In this document: one piece after another, positions 1 through 7,285 of the stretch
Position numbering within the stretch: position 1 is the stretch's first letter
Layout: each line of letters begins with the position of its first letter
Assembly: GCA_035532535.1 (NCBI GenBank)
Contig: DATKQT010000021.1
Coordinates: 1 to 64,000, forward strand
Direction of reading: 5' to 3'
Length of the DNA stretch: 64,000 nucleotides
DNA from: Palsa-739 sp035532535
GTDB taxonomy: Bacteria; Actinomycetota; Thermoleophilia; Gaiellales; Gaiellaceae
The notes under the pieces: generated by a model
Database searches by the model: none
What the model saw: only the letters and a program-made list of their open reading frames with translations
Told to the model about the DNA's origin: nothing
Program-made: the position numbers and the translations under genes

Positions 1-141
1 GGCGGACTCGTCCTCGGGGCAGCCACACTGCCCGTGCAACGGCATTGGCTCCATCTGCCGTCGAGGCACCACCGTGACGGCTCCGCTCCGACGGAAGGCA
101 CGCAGCTGGTCGAGAAGACGACGAGTCCGTCGAGGATCTAG
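1..141 (+). CDS. C-terminal end of an unidentified (membrane?) protein, partial
   Basis: A frame is open from the first base to a TAG at 139-141 (46 codons). It begins with a small hydrophobic stretch (GGLVLGAATLPV) followed by a basic and polar tail, as at the end of a membrane protein. Nothing in it identifies a family. It lies on the same strand as, and 110 bp before, the electron-transfer genes that follow, so it could be the preceding operon member. It may also be a chance open frame in GC-rich DNA. Confidence 0.3.
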   Translation, partial: GGLVLGAATLPVQRHWLHLPSRHHRDGSAPTEGTQLVEKTTSPSRI

Positions 142-250
142 CTCACAGCGTTTCTTTATCTCGCCTTGGTGCACTGGTTGGGTGCCCGAAGAGTCGGACC
201 TCGCTACGCGGCGACACGTTCGCGATCATGGCCTGCAACGGCTGAAGGCG

Positions 251-520
251 ATGACCGCCCTCCTCGGGGTGGCGATGGTCGTCCTCGCCGGGGCCGTCAC
301 CGCGCTCGCAGCCGCGACGGCGCCTGGGCGGAAGCTGGTTCGTCTCCTGCCACGCCGTGGGACTGCGACGGCGTCGCATCACCGATCGCGGGCAGCGGTA
401 CCGCCCCCTCCGCCACTTGCGGCGATCAGTCCCGGGTCGACCTCTGCCCCTACGCCGACACAGTCGCCGGCACCGACACCAACTCCTGTCACGCCCGTGG
501 CGGTATCCGGAGGATCATGA
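251..520 (+). CDS. Small single-pass membrane protein with Pro/Thr/Ser-rich tail
   Basis: An 89-residue product: one N-terminal hydrophobic helix (about residues 2-24), a short basic segment, then a tail rich in Pro, Ser, Thr and Ala (PPPPP, TPTQSPAPTPTP) that would lie outside the membrane. The ATG at 251 was chosen because it places the helix at the N terminus; the frame is open further upstream. Its TGA overlaps the ATG of the haem membrane protein (ATGA at 517-520), so the two are probably translated together. No family recognised; it could be a spacer or anchor for the downstream redox proteins. Confidence 0.55.
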   Translation: MTALLGVAMVVLAGAVTALAAATAPGRKLVRLLPRRGTATASHHRSRAAVPPPPPLAAISPGSTSAPTPTQSPAPTPTPVTPVAVSGGS

Positions 521-1662
521 CGGCTGCCTTGTTGCCGCTCGCCGTAGCGAGCAGCAACGGAAAGCTGCTGTGGTACGTCACACGCGGGACAGGTGTCGTA
601 GCGCTCGTGCTTCTGAGCGCCGGTGTCCTTCTCGGCGTGATGAGCTCGACGCGCTGGCATCCGGCTCGAACACCCAGGTTCCTCGTCCTCGGCCTCCATC
701 GAAACGTCAGCCTGCTCGGCCTCGCCTTCGTCGTGGTCCACGTCGTAACCACAGTGGTCGATCACTTCGCGCCGATCGGCTATCAGGACGCTGTGCTGCC
801 GTTCCTTTCGCCGTACCGACCGGTGTGGCTCGGGTTGGGCGCCGTTGCTTTCGACCTCCTCCTCGCGCTGATCGTGACAAGCCTGCTGCGCGCGCGGATC
901 GGTCTACAGACCTGGAGGGCAGTCCACTGGCTTGCCTATGCGGCGTGGCCGGTCGCGCTCATGCATTCGTTCGGAACCGGCAGCGATGCCCGGTCCGGCT
1001 GGCTGGCTGCACTCGCCATGGTCTGCACGGGCGCCGTTGGGCTCGCGGTGCTGTGGAGGGTCGCGGCTGCAACTCGGGCGCCGGTACAGATTCGAGGCGC
1101 CGCGGCGTTCGCAGCGTTTGCCGTTCCGCTGGGAATGTTGGTCTGGGCGAATTCAGGGCCTTTGCGGAAGGGTTGGGCGTCGCGCGCAGGCACCCCCGCT
1201 TCGCTTTTGGCCGCGTTCCGAGGTGGTGCGAGTGCCCCGGCCTCCCAACCGAGCTCCGCGGTGGTGCCGCCGTCTAGACCGGCGTTGCCAGATGGGTCGT
1301 TCACTGCAACGTTTCGCGGTCGCGTGAACGAGAGTCCGGCCGCCAACGGCCTCGTCACGGTCACGATCGACGGCGTGGCGAGCGGCGGCTTCAACGGGCG
1401 GGTCCACGTTGCGCTGCGTGGTGTGCCGCTCTCGGGTGGGGGGGTCGAGATGCTCGAGAGCAGCGTGGCGTTGCTCCCTCGCGGCGGCGGAGCATGGGAT
1501 CCAGGGCACGTCGTCGCGCTCGAGGGACAACACGTGACGGCGGACGTGGTCGGGGCCGGAACCCAGCGGGTCCGAGTTCTGTTCACATTGCAGATCGATC
1601 CAGCCTCGGGGCGCGTCAGCGGATCGATACACGGCGGTCATCGGCCCGGGCCGTCCGCGTGA
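517..1662 (+). CDS. Ferric-reductase-like transmembrane haem protein
   Basis: A 381-residue integral membrane protein. The N-terminal half has about six hydrophobic helices with two pairs of histidines, H61/H75 and H137/H150, spaced 12-13 residues apart as in the bis-haem core of the ferric reductase/NOX transmembrane domain. From about residue 285 a soluble beta-rich domain (DGSFTATFRGRV onward) replaces the FAD/NAD domain of true ferric reductases, so electrons must come from or go to a partner. That partner is probably the NuoF-like protein encoded next; the TGA and the next ATG share a base. The start has an SD-like CCGGAGG just upstream. Function inferred as transmembrane electron transfer; acceptor unknown. 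Confidence 0.75.
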   Translation: MTAALLPLAVASSNGKLLWYVTRGTGVVALVLLSAGVLLGVMSSTRWHPARTPRFLVLGLHRNVSLLGLAFVVVHVVTTVVDHFAPIGYQDAVLPFLSPYRPVWLGLGAVAFDLLLALIVTSLLRARIGLQTWRAVHWLAYAAWPVALMHSFGTGSDARSGWLAALAMVCTGAVGLAVLWRVAAATRAPVQIRGAAAFAAFAVPLGMLVWANSGPLRKGWASRAGTPASLLAAFRGGASAPASQPSSAVVPPSRPALPDGSFTATFRGRVNESPAANGLVTVTIDGVASGGFNGRVHVALRGVPLSGGGVEMLESSVALLPRGGGAWDPGHVVALEGQHVTADVVGAGTQRVRVLFTLQIDPASGRVSGSIHGGHRPGPSA

Positions 1663-2963
1663 TGACCCGCGAGGACGCTGCTCGCCGTGTCGCCGTGCCC
1701 GCGCCGGAGGCGCTGCCACGGCTGCTCGCCGGCGTCCGCGATGATGGTCGGCCGGTCTCGCTCGCCGAGCATCTCGACCGTGAAGGCAGTCTCCCCGTCA
1801 GTCGCGGTGGCGGCGCCCACGCCGAGCTGATCGAGCTCGTCACCGCCTCTGGGTTGTTGGGGCGGGGCGGAGGTGCATTCCCAACAGGCCAGAAGCTCCG
1901 GGCCGTTGCAGAGCGTGGACGGAATCCGATTGTGTTGGTCAACGGCGTCGAGGGGGAGCTGATCAGCAGCAAGGATCACGTGCTGCTCGCGCAGGTCCCC
2001 CATCTCGTTCTCGACGGAGTGGCCGTGGCGGCGGCTGCAATCGGCGCGCGCGAGGCGATCGTCGCGGTCGGCGCCGGCTTGAGCCGCGGCTTCGCGGCCA
2101 TCGAAACGGCGATCGCCGAGCGCGAGCACCGTCGCGTCGACCGCGTGTCGTTCCGACTCGTCCGGGTGCCCGACCGGTTCGTCGCGGGCGAAGAGACTGC
2201 GCTCGTCAACTTCGTCAACGGCGGTCCGGCGAAGCCGACCTTCACCCCGCCTCGTCCGTACGAGCGCGGTGTCCGCGGGGTAGCGACACTGGTCCAGAAT
2301 GTCGAAACGGTCGCGAATCTTGCCCTGCTTGCACGGTACGGGCCGCACTGGTTCCGCGCCCTCGGCACGTCCAAGGAACCAGGCACCACGCTCGTCACTC
2401 TCGGCGGCGCCGTTCGTCGGCCCGGCATCTACGAGATTCCGTTCGGGCTGCCCATGCACGAGCTCGTCGCCTGGGCGGGTGGCCCCTCTGTGCCGATTCG
2501 GGCCTATCTGATCGGAGGCTACTTCGGCACCTGGGTCGCCGCCCGCGAGGCCGACGCGCTCGCGCTGGCCGACTCCGACCTCCGCAGCGTAGGAGCATCG
2601 CTCGGCGCACGCGCCATCGTCGCGCTTCCCGAAGCCTCATGTGGCATCGTCGAGACAGCGCGCGTGGCCCGATATCTCGCCGACGAGAGCGCGGGACAGT
2701 GCGGCCCATGCGTGCGCGGCCTCGAAGCCGTCGCCGTCGCGCTCGCACAACTGACGGCTGGCGAGCAGTCCGAGCCACGGCTCCAGCGGTGGCTCGAGCA
2801 CGTCTCGGGTCGGGGCGCATGCCGGCATCCCGACGGCGCCGCACGCTTCATCGCGAGCGCATTGAACGTCTTCGCCGACGAGGTCGCACGACACACAGCC
2901 GGATCTTGCACCGGCAGCGACCGACCGATCCTCCCCGTCGCACGCAAGCGGAGGCGCGCCTAG
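1662..2963 (+). CDS. NuoF-like NAD(P)H/FMN and iron-sulfur oxidoreductase subunit (SLBB domain)
   Basis: A 433-residue relative of complex I subunit NuoF. The glycine-rich flavin/NADH segment GRGGGAFPTGQKLR is at 67-80 and VLVNGVEGE at 91-99; an SLBB-like segment follows, then a C-terminal iron-sulfur domain. The usual C-x2-C-x2-C...C cluster motif is changed: ESAGQCGPC has Ala344 where the first cysteine is expected, leaving C347, C350 and C387. It has no NuoE or NuoG neighbour, so it probably feeds the membrane haem protein upstream and the ferredoxin downstream. ATG 1662 overlaps the upstream TGA; GTG 1659 is an alternative. Confidence 0.8.
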   Translation: MTREDAARRVAVPAPEALPRLLAGVRDDGRPVSLAEHLDREGSLPVSRGGGAHAELIELVTASGLLGRGGGAFPTGQKLRAVAERGRNPIVLVNGVEGELISSKDHVLLAQVPHLVLDGVAVAAAAIGAREAIVAVGAGLSRGFAAIETAIAEREHRRVDRVSFRLVRVPDRFVAGEETALVNFVNGGPAKPTFTPPRPYERGVRGVATLVQNVETVANLALLARYGPHWFRALGTSKEPGTTLVTLGGAVRRPGIYEIPFGLPMHELVAWAGGPSVPIRAYLIGGYFGTWVAAREADALALADSDLRSVGASLGARAIVALPEASCGIVETARVARYLADESAGQCGPCVRGLEAVAVALAQLTAGEQSEPRLQRWLEHVSGRGACRHPDGAARFIASALNVFADEVARHTAGSCTGSDRPILPVARKRRRA

Positions 2964-3277
2964 TGAGCGTTCGGCTTCGCGTGAACCCGATCGTCTGCGA
3001 CGGGCACGGGCTCTGCGCAGAGCTCTTTCCGGAGCGGATCGCTCTCGACGACTGGGGCTACCCAATCATCGACGAGAGACCCATCGGCTCCAAGGACGAA
3101 AGCCACGCGCGCCGCGCTGTCGACGCCTGCCCCACGCTCGCCCTCGCACTGATTCCCGCGGATGTGCACGGGCCGTCGGTCCGCGGCCGGGGCGGCGAGA
3201 AGTTCCATCAACACACTGCTGACGCGACCGACACGCTGGTGCCCCGGGGCCGGATCGAACGGCCGCACACGGTTTAG
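2963..3277 (+). CDS. Ferredoxin, probably [3Fe-4S]
   Basis: A 104-residue protein starting at a GTG that shares its G with the TAG of the preceding gene. The core carries C12-x5-C18 (VCDGHGLC) and C56-Pro (DACPTLAL), the three-cysteine pattern of single-cluster [3Fe-4S] ferredoxins that serve P450s and similar oxidoreductases. The ferredoxin fold ends near residue 65. The remaining tail is low-complexity and its last residues (GRIERPHTV plus stop) are read from a tRNA-Arg-like sequence, so the original C terminus has probably been replaced. Likely electron carrier for the NuoF-like protein upstream. Confidence 0.8.
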   Translation: MSVRLRVNPIVCDGHGLCAELFPERIALDDWGYPIIDERPIGSKDESHARRAVDACPTLALALIPADVHGPSVRGRGGEKFHQHTADATDTLVPRGRIERPHTV

Positions 3278-3337
3278 GAAGCCGGTCGATCGGTGCGCAT
3301 CGGGGCCGGCTGAGTTCGCGGGCTCCGTTCCGACTCC
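3243..3337 (-). pseudogene. tRNA-Arg(CCU)-like remnant, copy A
   Basis: Read on the minus strand, the 3' half looks like a tRNA: an anticodon loop TTCCTAA, a perfect T arm (GGCCG TTCGATC CGGCC) and a GGGGC acceptor end. The anticodon stem is imperfect, and the 5' acceptor and D arm do not fold. It shares a 25-nt identical block (3266-3290) with copy B at 20297-20321 and about 85 percent identity over some 67 nt by eye. All three tRNA-related loci in the window share 15 nt around the anticodon. It supplies the stop codon of the ferredoxin gene. Not expected to be a working tRNA. Confidence 0.6.
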
Positions 3338-3351
3338 GTCGCGTTCGCCTG

Positions 3352-3846
3352 TCAGGTTGCGCGTTCGGCGACGGATCCTGCGAGCAGTGTCTCTGCCGCC
3401 TGCGGTGTTCCGCGGACGACGAGGACACCACAGGGTGCATGGTGGAGGACGCCTGTGGAGACGCTGCCGAAGACGAGCCGTTTGAGCGCACCCCAGCCGT
3501 GCGCTCCGAGCACGATCAGCGCTGCGCCGGCGTCGCCTGCCGCGGCGCAGATCTCCTCGACCGGGTCGCCGTGTCTGACCTCCGCCGTTGCGTCGATTCC
3601 GAGCGCCCGTGCGCGATTGACCGCGGCGGCAGCCGCGTCCGCGGCACGCTCGCGCTCGACATCGAGCAGCTCGGGCGAGTACGCCTCCGGAATGGCATAC
3701 CCGTAGTAGCTGCCCACGATGGTCGGTGTCTGCCAGGCCGATACGACCCGCAGCGGCCAGCCGGTCGCCTGCGCGAGCTCGATCGCCTTCTCGGTCGCAT
3801 GGTGCGCCGAAGGCGAGCCATCGGTGGCGAGAATCAGCGTGTCCAT
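3352..3846 (-). CDS. Universal stress protein (UspA family)
   Basis: A 164-residue single Usp domain. The N terminus ILATDGSPSAHHATEKAIELA is the family's first strand and helix. The nucleotide-binding motif G-x2-G-x9-G-S/T is present as GAHGWGALKRLVFGSVSTGV, followed by HHAPCGVLVV, so it is probably an ATP-binding Usp. An SD (GAGAGGAG) precedes the ATG. It is transcribed alone, divergent from nothing nearby, and convergent with the ferredoxin operon. Role: cytosolic stress response; specific trigger unknown. Confidence 0.9.
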   Translation of the reverse strand: MDTLILATDGSPSAHHATEKAIELAQATGWPLRVVSAWQTPTIVGSYYGYAIPEAYSPELLDVERERAADAAAAAVNRARALGIDATAEVRHGDPVEEICAAAGDAGAALIVLGAHGWGALKRLVFGSVSTGVLHHAPCGVLVVRGTPQAAETLLAGSVAERAT

Positions 3847-3928
3847 GGTCGCTCCTCTCGACGAGTGTTACGACTAGCGTCGCTTGGATGCAGACGCGTC
3901 GCATCGGTGGACTGCGGATCGGCGCTCT

Positions 3929-3954
3929 CGTGACCTCGAGCGCTCAAGGTCACG
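3929..3954. terminator. Inverted repeat at the 3' end of the acyl-CoA ligase gene
   Basis: CGTGACC and GGTCACG form a perfect 7-bp stem around a 12-nt loop, overlapping the ligase stop codon (complement 3950-3952). There is no T-tract, so termination would be weak or Rho-assisted. It also lies upstream of usp and could be an operator. Confidence 0.35.
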
Positions 3955-5281
3955 TCCGAGTTCTGAGGGCCTCGCGGTCGATCTCGCGGCGAAGAATCTT
4001 GCCGGTCGCGCTGCGGGGGAAGTCGTCCACCAGCACGACGCGTCGCGGATAGGCGTAGGCGGCGACGCGTTCGCGTGCATACGCCTGCAGCTCAACGGGA
4101 TCGCAGGCCGGGTCGGCCGGGACGACGAGCGCGACCACCTCTTCGCCGAGGCGCTCGTCGGGCACGCCGACTACGACCGCCTCGTACACGTGTGGGTGCG
4201 CGAACAGCACTTCCTCGATCTCGCGCGGGTAGACCGAGTAGCCGCCGCGGAGGATGACGTCCTTCTTGCGATCGACGAGGTGCAAGTAGCCGTCGTCGTC
4301 GACGTAGCCGACGTCGCCGGTCGCCAGCCACCCGTCGTGCCCGCGCATGATCGTCGGGCTCAGGAGGAGAACCTCGCCCGTGCCGTCGCTCTCGATGCGC
4401 ACTTCTCCGCCGGCGGCGGGCGTTCCCACCGTGCCGGGCTTGCGCTCGCGGCCGGCGTGGTTGGACGTTGCCATGCCTCCGACCTCCGTCATGCCGTAGC
4501 CCTCGAGCACCGTCGTGCCGAAGCGCTCCTCGAAGGCGTGCAGCGTCTCGACCGCCAACGGTGCGCCGCCGATGTGCGCCAGGCGGAGCGGCGCGCCGCG
4601 GCCGGTCGCGAGGAGTGCGACGCACATCGCCGGGACTCCCATGAACACCGTCACATGCCCGTGCTCGATCAGGTCGAGGGCGGCGTGCGGTTCGAAGCGC
4701 TCCACGAGCGCGAGGCATGCGCGTGCGGCGAGCGCGGCATTCATGCAGCCGGTCATCGCAAACACGTGCGCGAGCGGTGCCGAACCGAACAGGACATCGT
4801 CCTTGCGCAGCTGGAGGGCGTCGTACGCGACGTACTCCGCGTTGAGACGCAGGCCTGCGTGCGTGAGCTCGATCCGCTTCGGCGAGCCGGTCGTGCCCGA
4901 GGAGTAGAGGACGACGGCGACGTCGTCGCCGGTGATCCCGGCGACGCCGTCGACCGGTGCGCCGTCGAGCGGGCCGCTGACGACGACGCGCGCACCGGCG
5001 TCCGCGATCCGCTCGTGCTGCTCGCGCTCGCTCAGCAACGGGTTGATCGGCACGACGATCGCCCCGAGGCGGAGGGCGCCGTGGTAGGCGGCGACGAAGT
5101 CCGGGCGGTTGGGGAGAGCGAGCGCGACGCGGTCGCCGGGCCCGACGCCGCGGTCGCGCAGGGCGCCCGCCGAACGCGCCGCAAGCGTGTCGAGCTCGGC
5201 GTAGACGATCCGCTGTCCGTCGTGCAGGAGCGCGGGCCGGCCGGGTGCGTCCGCGGCCGCCTCCGCGAGCAGCGTCGCCAG
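3950..5281 (-). CDS. AMP-forming acyl-CoA synthetase (ANL superfamily), non-canonical start
   Basis: About 443 residues, compact for the family (usually 490-550). Motifs in order: P-loop YSSGTTGSPKR, GYGMTEVGG, the hinge region WLATGDVGYVDDDGYLHLVDRKKD, and the C-terminal catalytic lysine in PRSATGKILRREI. It would adenylate a carboxylic acid and load it onto CoA; substrate unknown, possibly an aromatic or fatty acid given the neighbours. Clear family sequence (ALLHDGQRIVYAELDTLAAR) extends upstream of the first GTG (5053) to the preceding gene's stop, with no ATG, GTG or TTG in frame. I therefore place the start at CTG 5281, one base after the upstream TAA; AAC-CTG-GCG-ACG matches the usual N terminus. 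Confidence 0.75.
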   Translation of the reverse strand: MATLLAEAAADAPGRPALLHDGQRIVYAELDTLAARSAGALRDRGVGPGDRVALALPNRPDFVAAYHGALRLGAIVVPINPLLSEREQHERIADAGARVVVSGPLDGAPVDGVAGITGDDVAVVLYSSGTTGSPKRIELTHAGLRLNAEYVAYDALQLRKDDVLFGSAPLAHVFAMTGCMNAALAARACLALVERFEPHAALDLIEHGHVTVFMGVPAMCVALLATGRGAPLRLAHIGGAPLAVETLHAFEERFGTTVLEGYGMTEVGGMATSNHAGRERKPGTVGTPAAGGEVRIESDGTGEVLLLSPTIMRGHDGWLATGDVGYVDDDGYLHLVDRKKDVILRGGYSVYPREIEEVLFAHPHVYEAVVVGVPDERLGEEVVALVVPADPACDPVELQAYARERVAAYAYPRRVVLVDDFPRSATGKILRREIDREALRTRT

Positions 5282-5282
5282 G

Positions 5283-6401
5283 TTACCCCCAGACGTCGTG
5301 TGCGACCTCGACGATGAGGCGCAGCTTCGCGAGCTCCTGCTCGATCGTGAGGTCGTTGCCCTCGACCGTCGACGAAAAGCCGCACTGTGGCGAGAGACAG
5401 AGCTGGTCGACGTCGACGAAGGTTGCGGCCTCCTCGATCCGGCGTTTGATCGCGTCCTTCTCCTCGAGCTCCCCGCGCTTGGTCGTGACGAGCCCGAGCA
5501 CCACCTGCTTCCCCTTCGGGACGAAGCGCAGTGGCGCGAACCCGCCGGAACGCTCGTCGTCCCACTCCATGAAGAACCCGTCCACGTCGAGCTCGTTGAA
5601 CAGCGCTTCGGCGACGAAGTCGTAGCTCCCCTCCGCGGCCCACGACGAGCGGAAGTTGCCGCGGCACATGTGCGTTGTCACCGACATCCCCGCGGGCCGC
5701 GCCGCGAGCGCCTCGTTGATGTGATGGATGTACTCCACGTGCTGCCGCTCGGGGTCGCCGCCGATCGAGCCGACATACTCGCGCTGGTGGGGGTCGTTGA
5801 GGTACGCGAGGCTCGTGTCGTCGAACTGGAGGTATGTGCAGCCCATCTCGCCGAGCCGTCGCACCTGCTCGGCGTACGCCTTTGTCAGATCGGCCCAGAA
5901 CGAGTCGAGGTCGGGATACACGTCGCGGTCGACGGCGGCCTTCCCGCCGCGGTAGTGGACCATGCTCGGTGATGGGATCGTCAGCTTCGGGACGGCGCTC
6001 GTCACCGACTGCTGCACGAAGCCGAAGTCGTCGCCGAAGATCGTGCGCGAGACGCCGAGCCGTCCATTGACGTGGAGCGCAGCCGGCGTGAACTCGATGT
6101 CGCCCGTCGGGTTGTGGAACTTCACCGAGATGTGGCCGGCCTCCTTGGTAACGCCGTCCAGCTGGTAGATGAAGTCCATGTGCCACGAGGCGCGGCGGAA
6201 CTCGCCGTCTGTCGCCGACTGCAGGCCGACGTCCTCCTGTATGCGGACGACCTCGCGGATCGCATCGTCCTCGATCGCGCGCAGCTCGGCTGCGTCGATC
6301 CTTCCGGCTGCATGGTCGTCCCGCGCCTGCAGCAGGCGTCGTGGACGCAACAGGCTGCCGACATGGTCGGCGCGGAAGGGAGGCGACATTCGGCGCGCCA
6401 T
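5283..6401 (-). CDS. MetE-family (cobalamin-independent) zinc methyltransferase, catalytic barrel only
   Basis: A 372-residue protein equivalent to the C-terminal barrel of MetE, without the N-terminal half. FRADHVGSLLRP at the N terminus, TTHMCRGN with the zinc-binding H-x-C, and LSPQCGFSS with the second zinc cysteine are typical. MetE uses methyltetrahydropteroyl-glutamate and homocysteine. Single-barrel relatives of about 370-380 residues also include epoxyalkane:coenzyme M transferase, so the real substrate could be another thiol or alkyl donor. Start ATG 6401 was chosen because TATACA lies 6 nt upstream (leaderless pattern). It shares a transcript with the acyl-CoA ligase (1-nt gap). 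Confidence 0.75.
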   Translation of the reverse strand: MARRMSPPFRADHVGSLLRPRRLLQARDDHAAGRIDAAELRAIEDDAIREVVRIQEDVGLQSATDGEFRRASWHMDFIYQLDGVTKEAGHISVKFHNPTGDIEFTPAALHVNGRLGVSRTIFGDDFGFVQQSVTSAVPKLTIPSPSMVHYRGGKAAVDRDVYPDLDSFWADLTKAYAEQVRRLGEMGCTYLQFDDTSLAYLNDPHQREYVGSIGGDPERQHVEYIHHINEALAARPAGMSVTTHMCRGNFRSSWAAEGSYDFVAEALFNELDVDGFFMEWDDERSGGFAPLRFVPKGKQVVLGLVTTKRGELEEKDAIKRRIEEAATFVDVDQLCLSPQCGFSSTVEGNDLTIEQELAKLRLIVEVAHDVWG

Positions 6402-6407
6402 CGGTGG

Positions 6408-6454
6408 TGTATATCGCACTCGTGCAGGAGCTCGCGGACCTGGGCGGGTACGGT
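6408..6454. promoter_or_regulatory. Divergent leaderless promoters (-10 boxes)
   Basis: On the minus strand TATACA (6408-6413) lies 6 nt before ATG 6401 of the MetE-like gene. On the plus strand TACGGT (6449-6454) lies 6 nt before GTG 6461 of the amidohydrolase. Neither start has a good SD. The spacing predicts transcripts beginning at or next to the start codons. Confidence 0.45.
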
Positions 6455-6460
6455 GTCGCC

Positions 6461-7285
6461 GTGATCGACGTGCACGTTCATGTGGAGCGCTCGCGCGCGG
6501 GGCACGATCCGATGCCGTCCGAGCTCCGCGCCGCGGCCGCGCGCTACTTCCACGGCGACGGGCTGCTGCCGACGATCGACGACGTCGTCGCGTACTACCG
6601 CGAGCGCAACATGCGTGCGGTCGTGTTCACGGTCGACTGGGAGCTCAGCAGCGGCATCCCGCCGATCCCCGACGAGGAGATCCTCTCGGCCGATCCCGAC
6701 GTCGTCATCCCGTTCGCGACTGTCGACCCGGCCCGTCCTGACGCGCTCGAGCGCGTGCGGGCGAAGATCGCGGCGGGGGCGCGCGGCTTCAAGTTCCATC
6801 CAAACCTGCAGGCGTTCTTCCCGAACGACCGCGTCGCGTACCCGCTCTACGAGGCGATCGCGGCGGCCGGCCTGCCCGCGATCTTCCATACCGGTCACAG
6901 TGGCATTGGCACGGGAGTGCGCGGCGGCGGCGGGCTGCGCCTCAAGTACTCGAACCCGATCTGCCTCGACGATGTCGCCGCCAATTTCCCCGAGCTGAAG
7001 ATCGTCATGGCGCACCCGTCGTTTCCGTGGCAGGACGAGGCGATCTCGGTCTGTCTGCACAAGGAGAACGTCTGGATCGACTTGTCCGGCTGGTCGCCGA
7101 AGTACTTCCCGCCCCAGCTCGTGCAGTACGCAAACACACAGCTGCGCGACAGAGTGCTGTTCGGCTCCGACTTCCCGCTGATCACGCCCGACCGCTGGCT
7201 CGCCGACTTCGAGCAGGCGCCGTTCCGCGACGAGGTGCGCCCGCTCATCCTCGAGGAGAACGCGGTGCGGTTGTTGGGCCTCTAG
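6461..7285 (+). CDS. Amidohydrolase family 2 metal-dependent hydrolase/decarboxylase
   Basis: A 274-residue TIM-barrel hydrolase. Metal ligands typical of amidohydrolase_2: the N-terminal H-x-H (MIDVHVH, H5/H7), KFHPNLQAF, the mid-barrel histidine in FHTGHSG, VMAHPSFPW and the catalytic Asp in FGSDFPLI. The family includes ACMSD and gamma-resorcylate decarboxylases, so decarboxylation or hydrolysis of an aromatic-pathway acid is plausible beside the pca operon. GTG 6461 is preceded by a TACGGT box; GTG 6422 is a less likely alternative. Its TAG lies inside a CTAG that also forms the IclR gene's stop on the other strand. Confidence 0.75.
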   Translation: MIDVHVHVERSRAGHDPMPSELRAAAARYFHGDGLLPTIDDVVAYYRERNMRAVVFTVDWELSSGIPPIPDEEILSADPDVVIPFATVDPARPDALERVRAKIAAGARGFKFHPNLQAFFPNDRVAYPLYEAIAAAGLPAIFHTGHSGIGTGVRGGGGLRLKYSNPICLDDVAANFPELKIVMAHPSFPWQDEAISVCLHKENVWIDLSGWSPKYFPPQLVQYANTQLRDRVLFGSDFPLITPDRWLADFEQAPFRDEVRPLILEENAVRLLGL

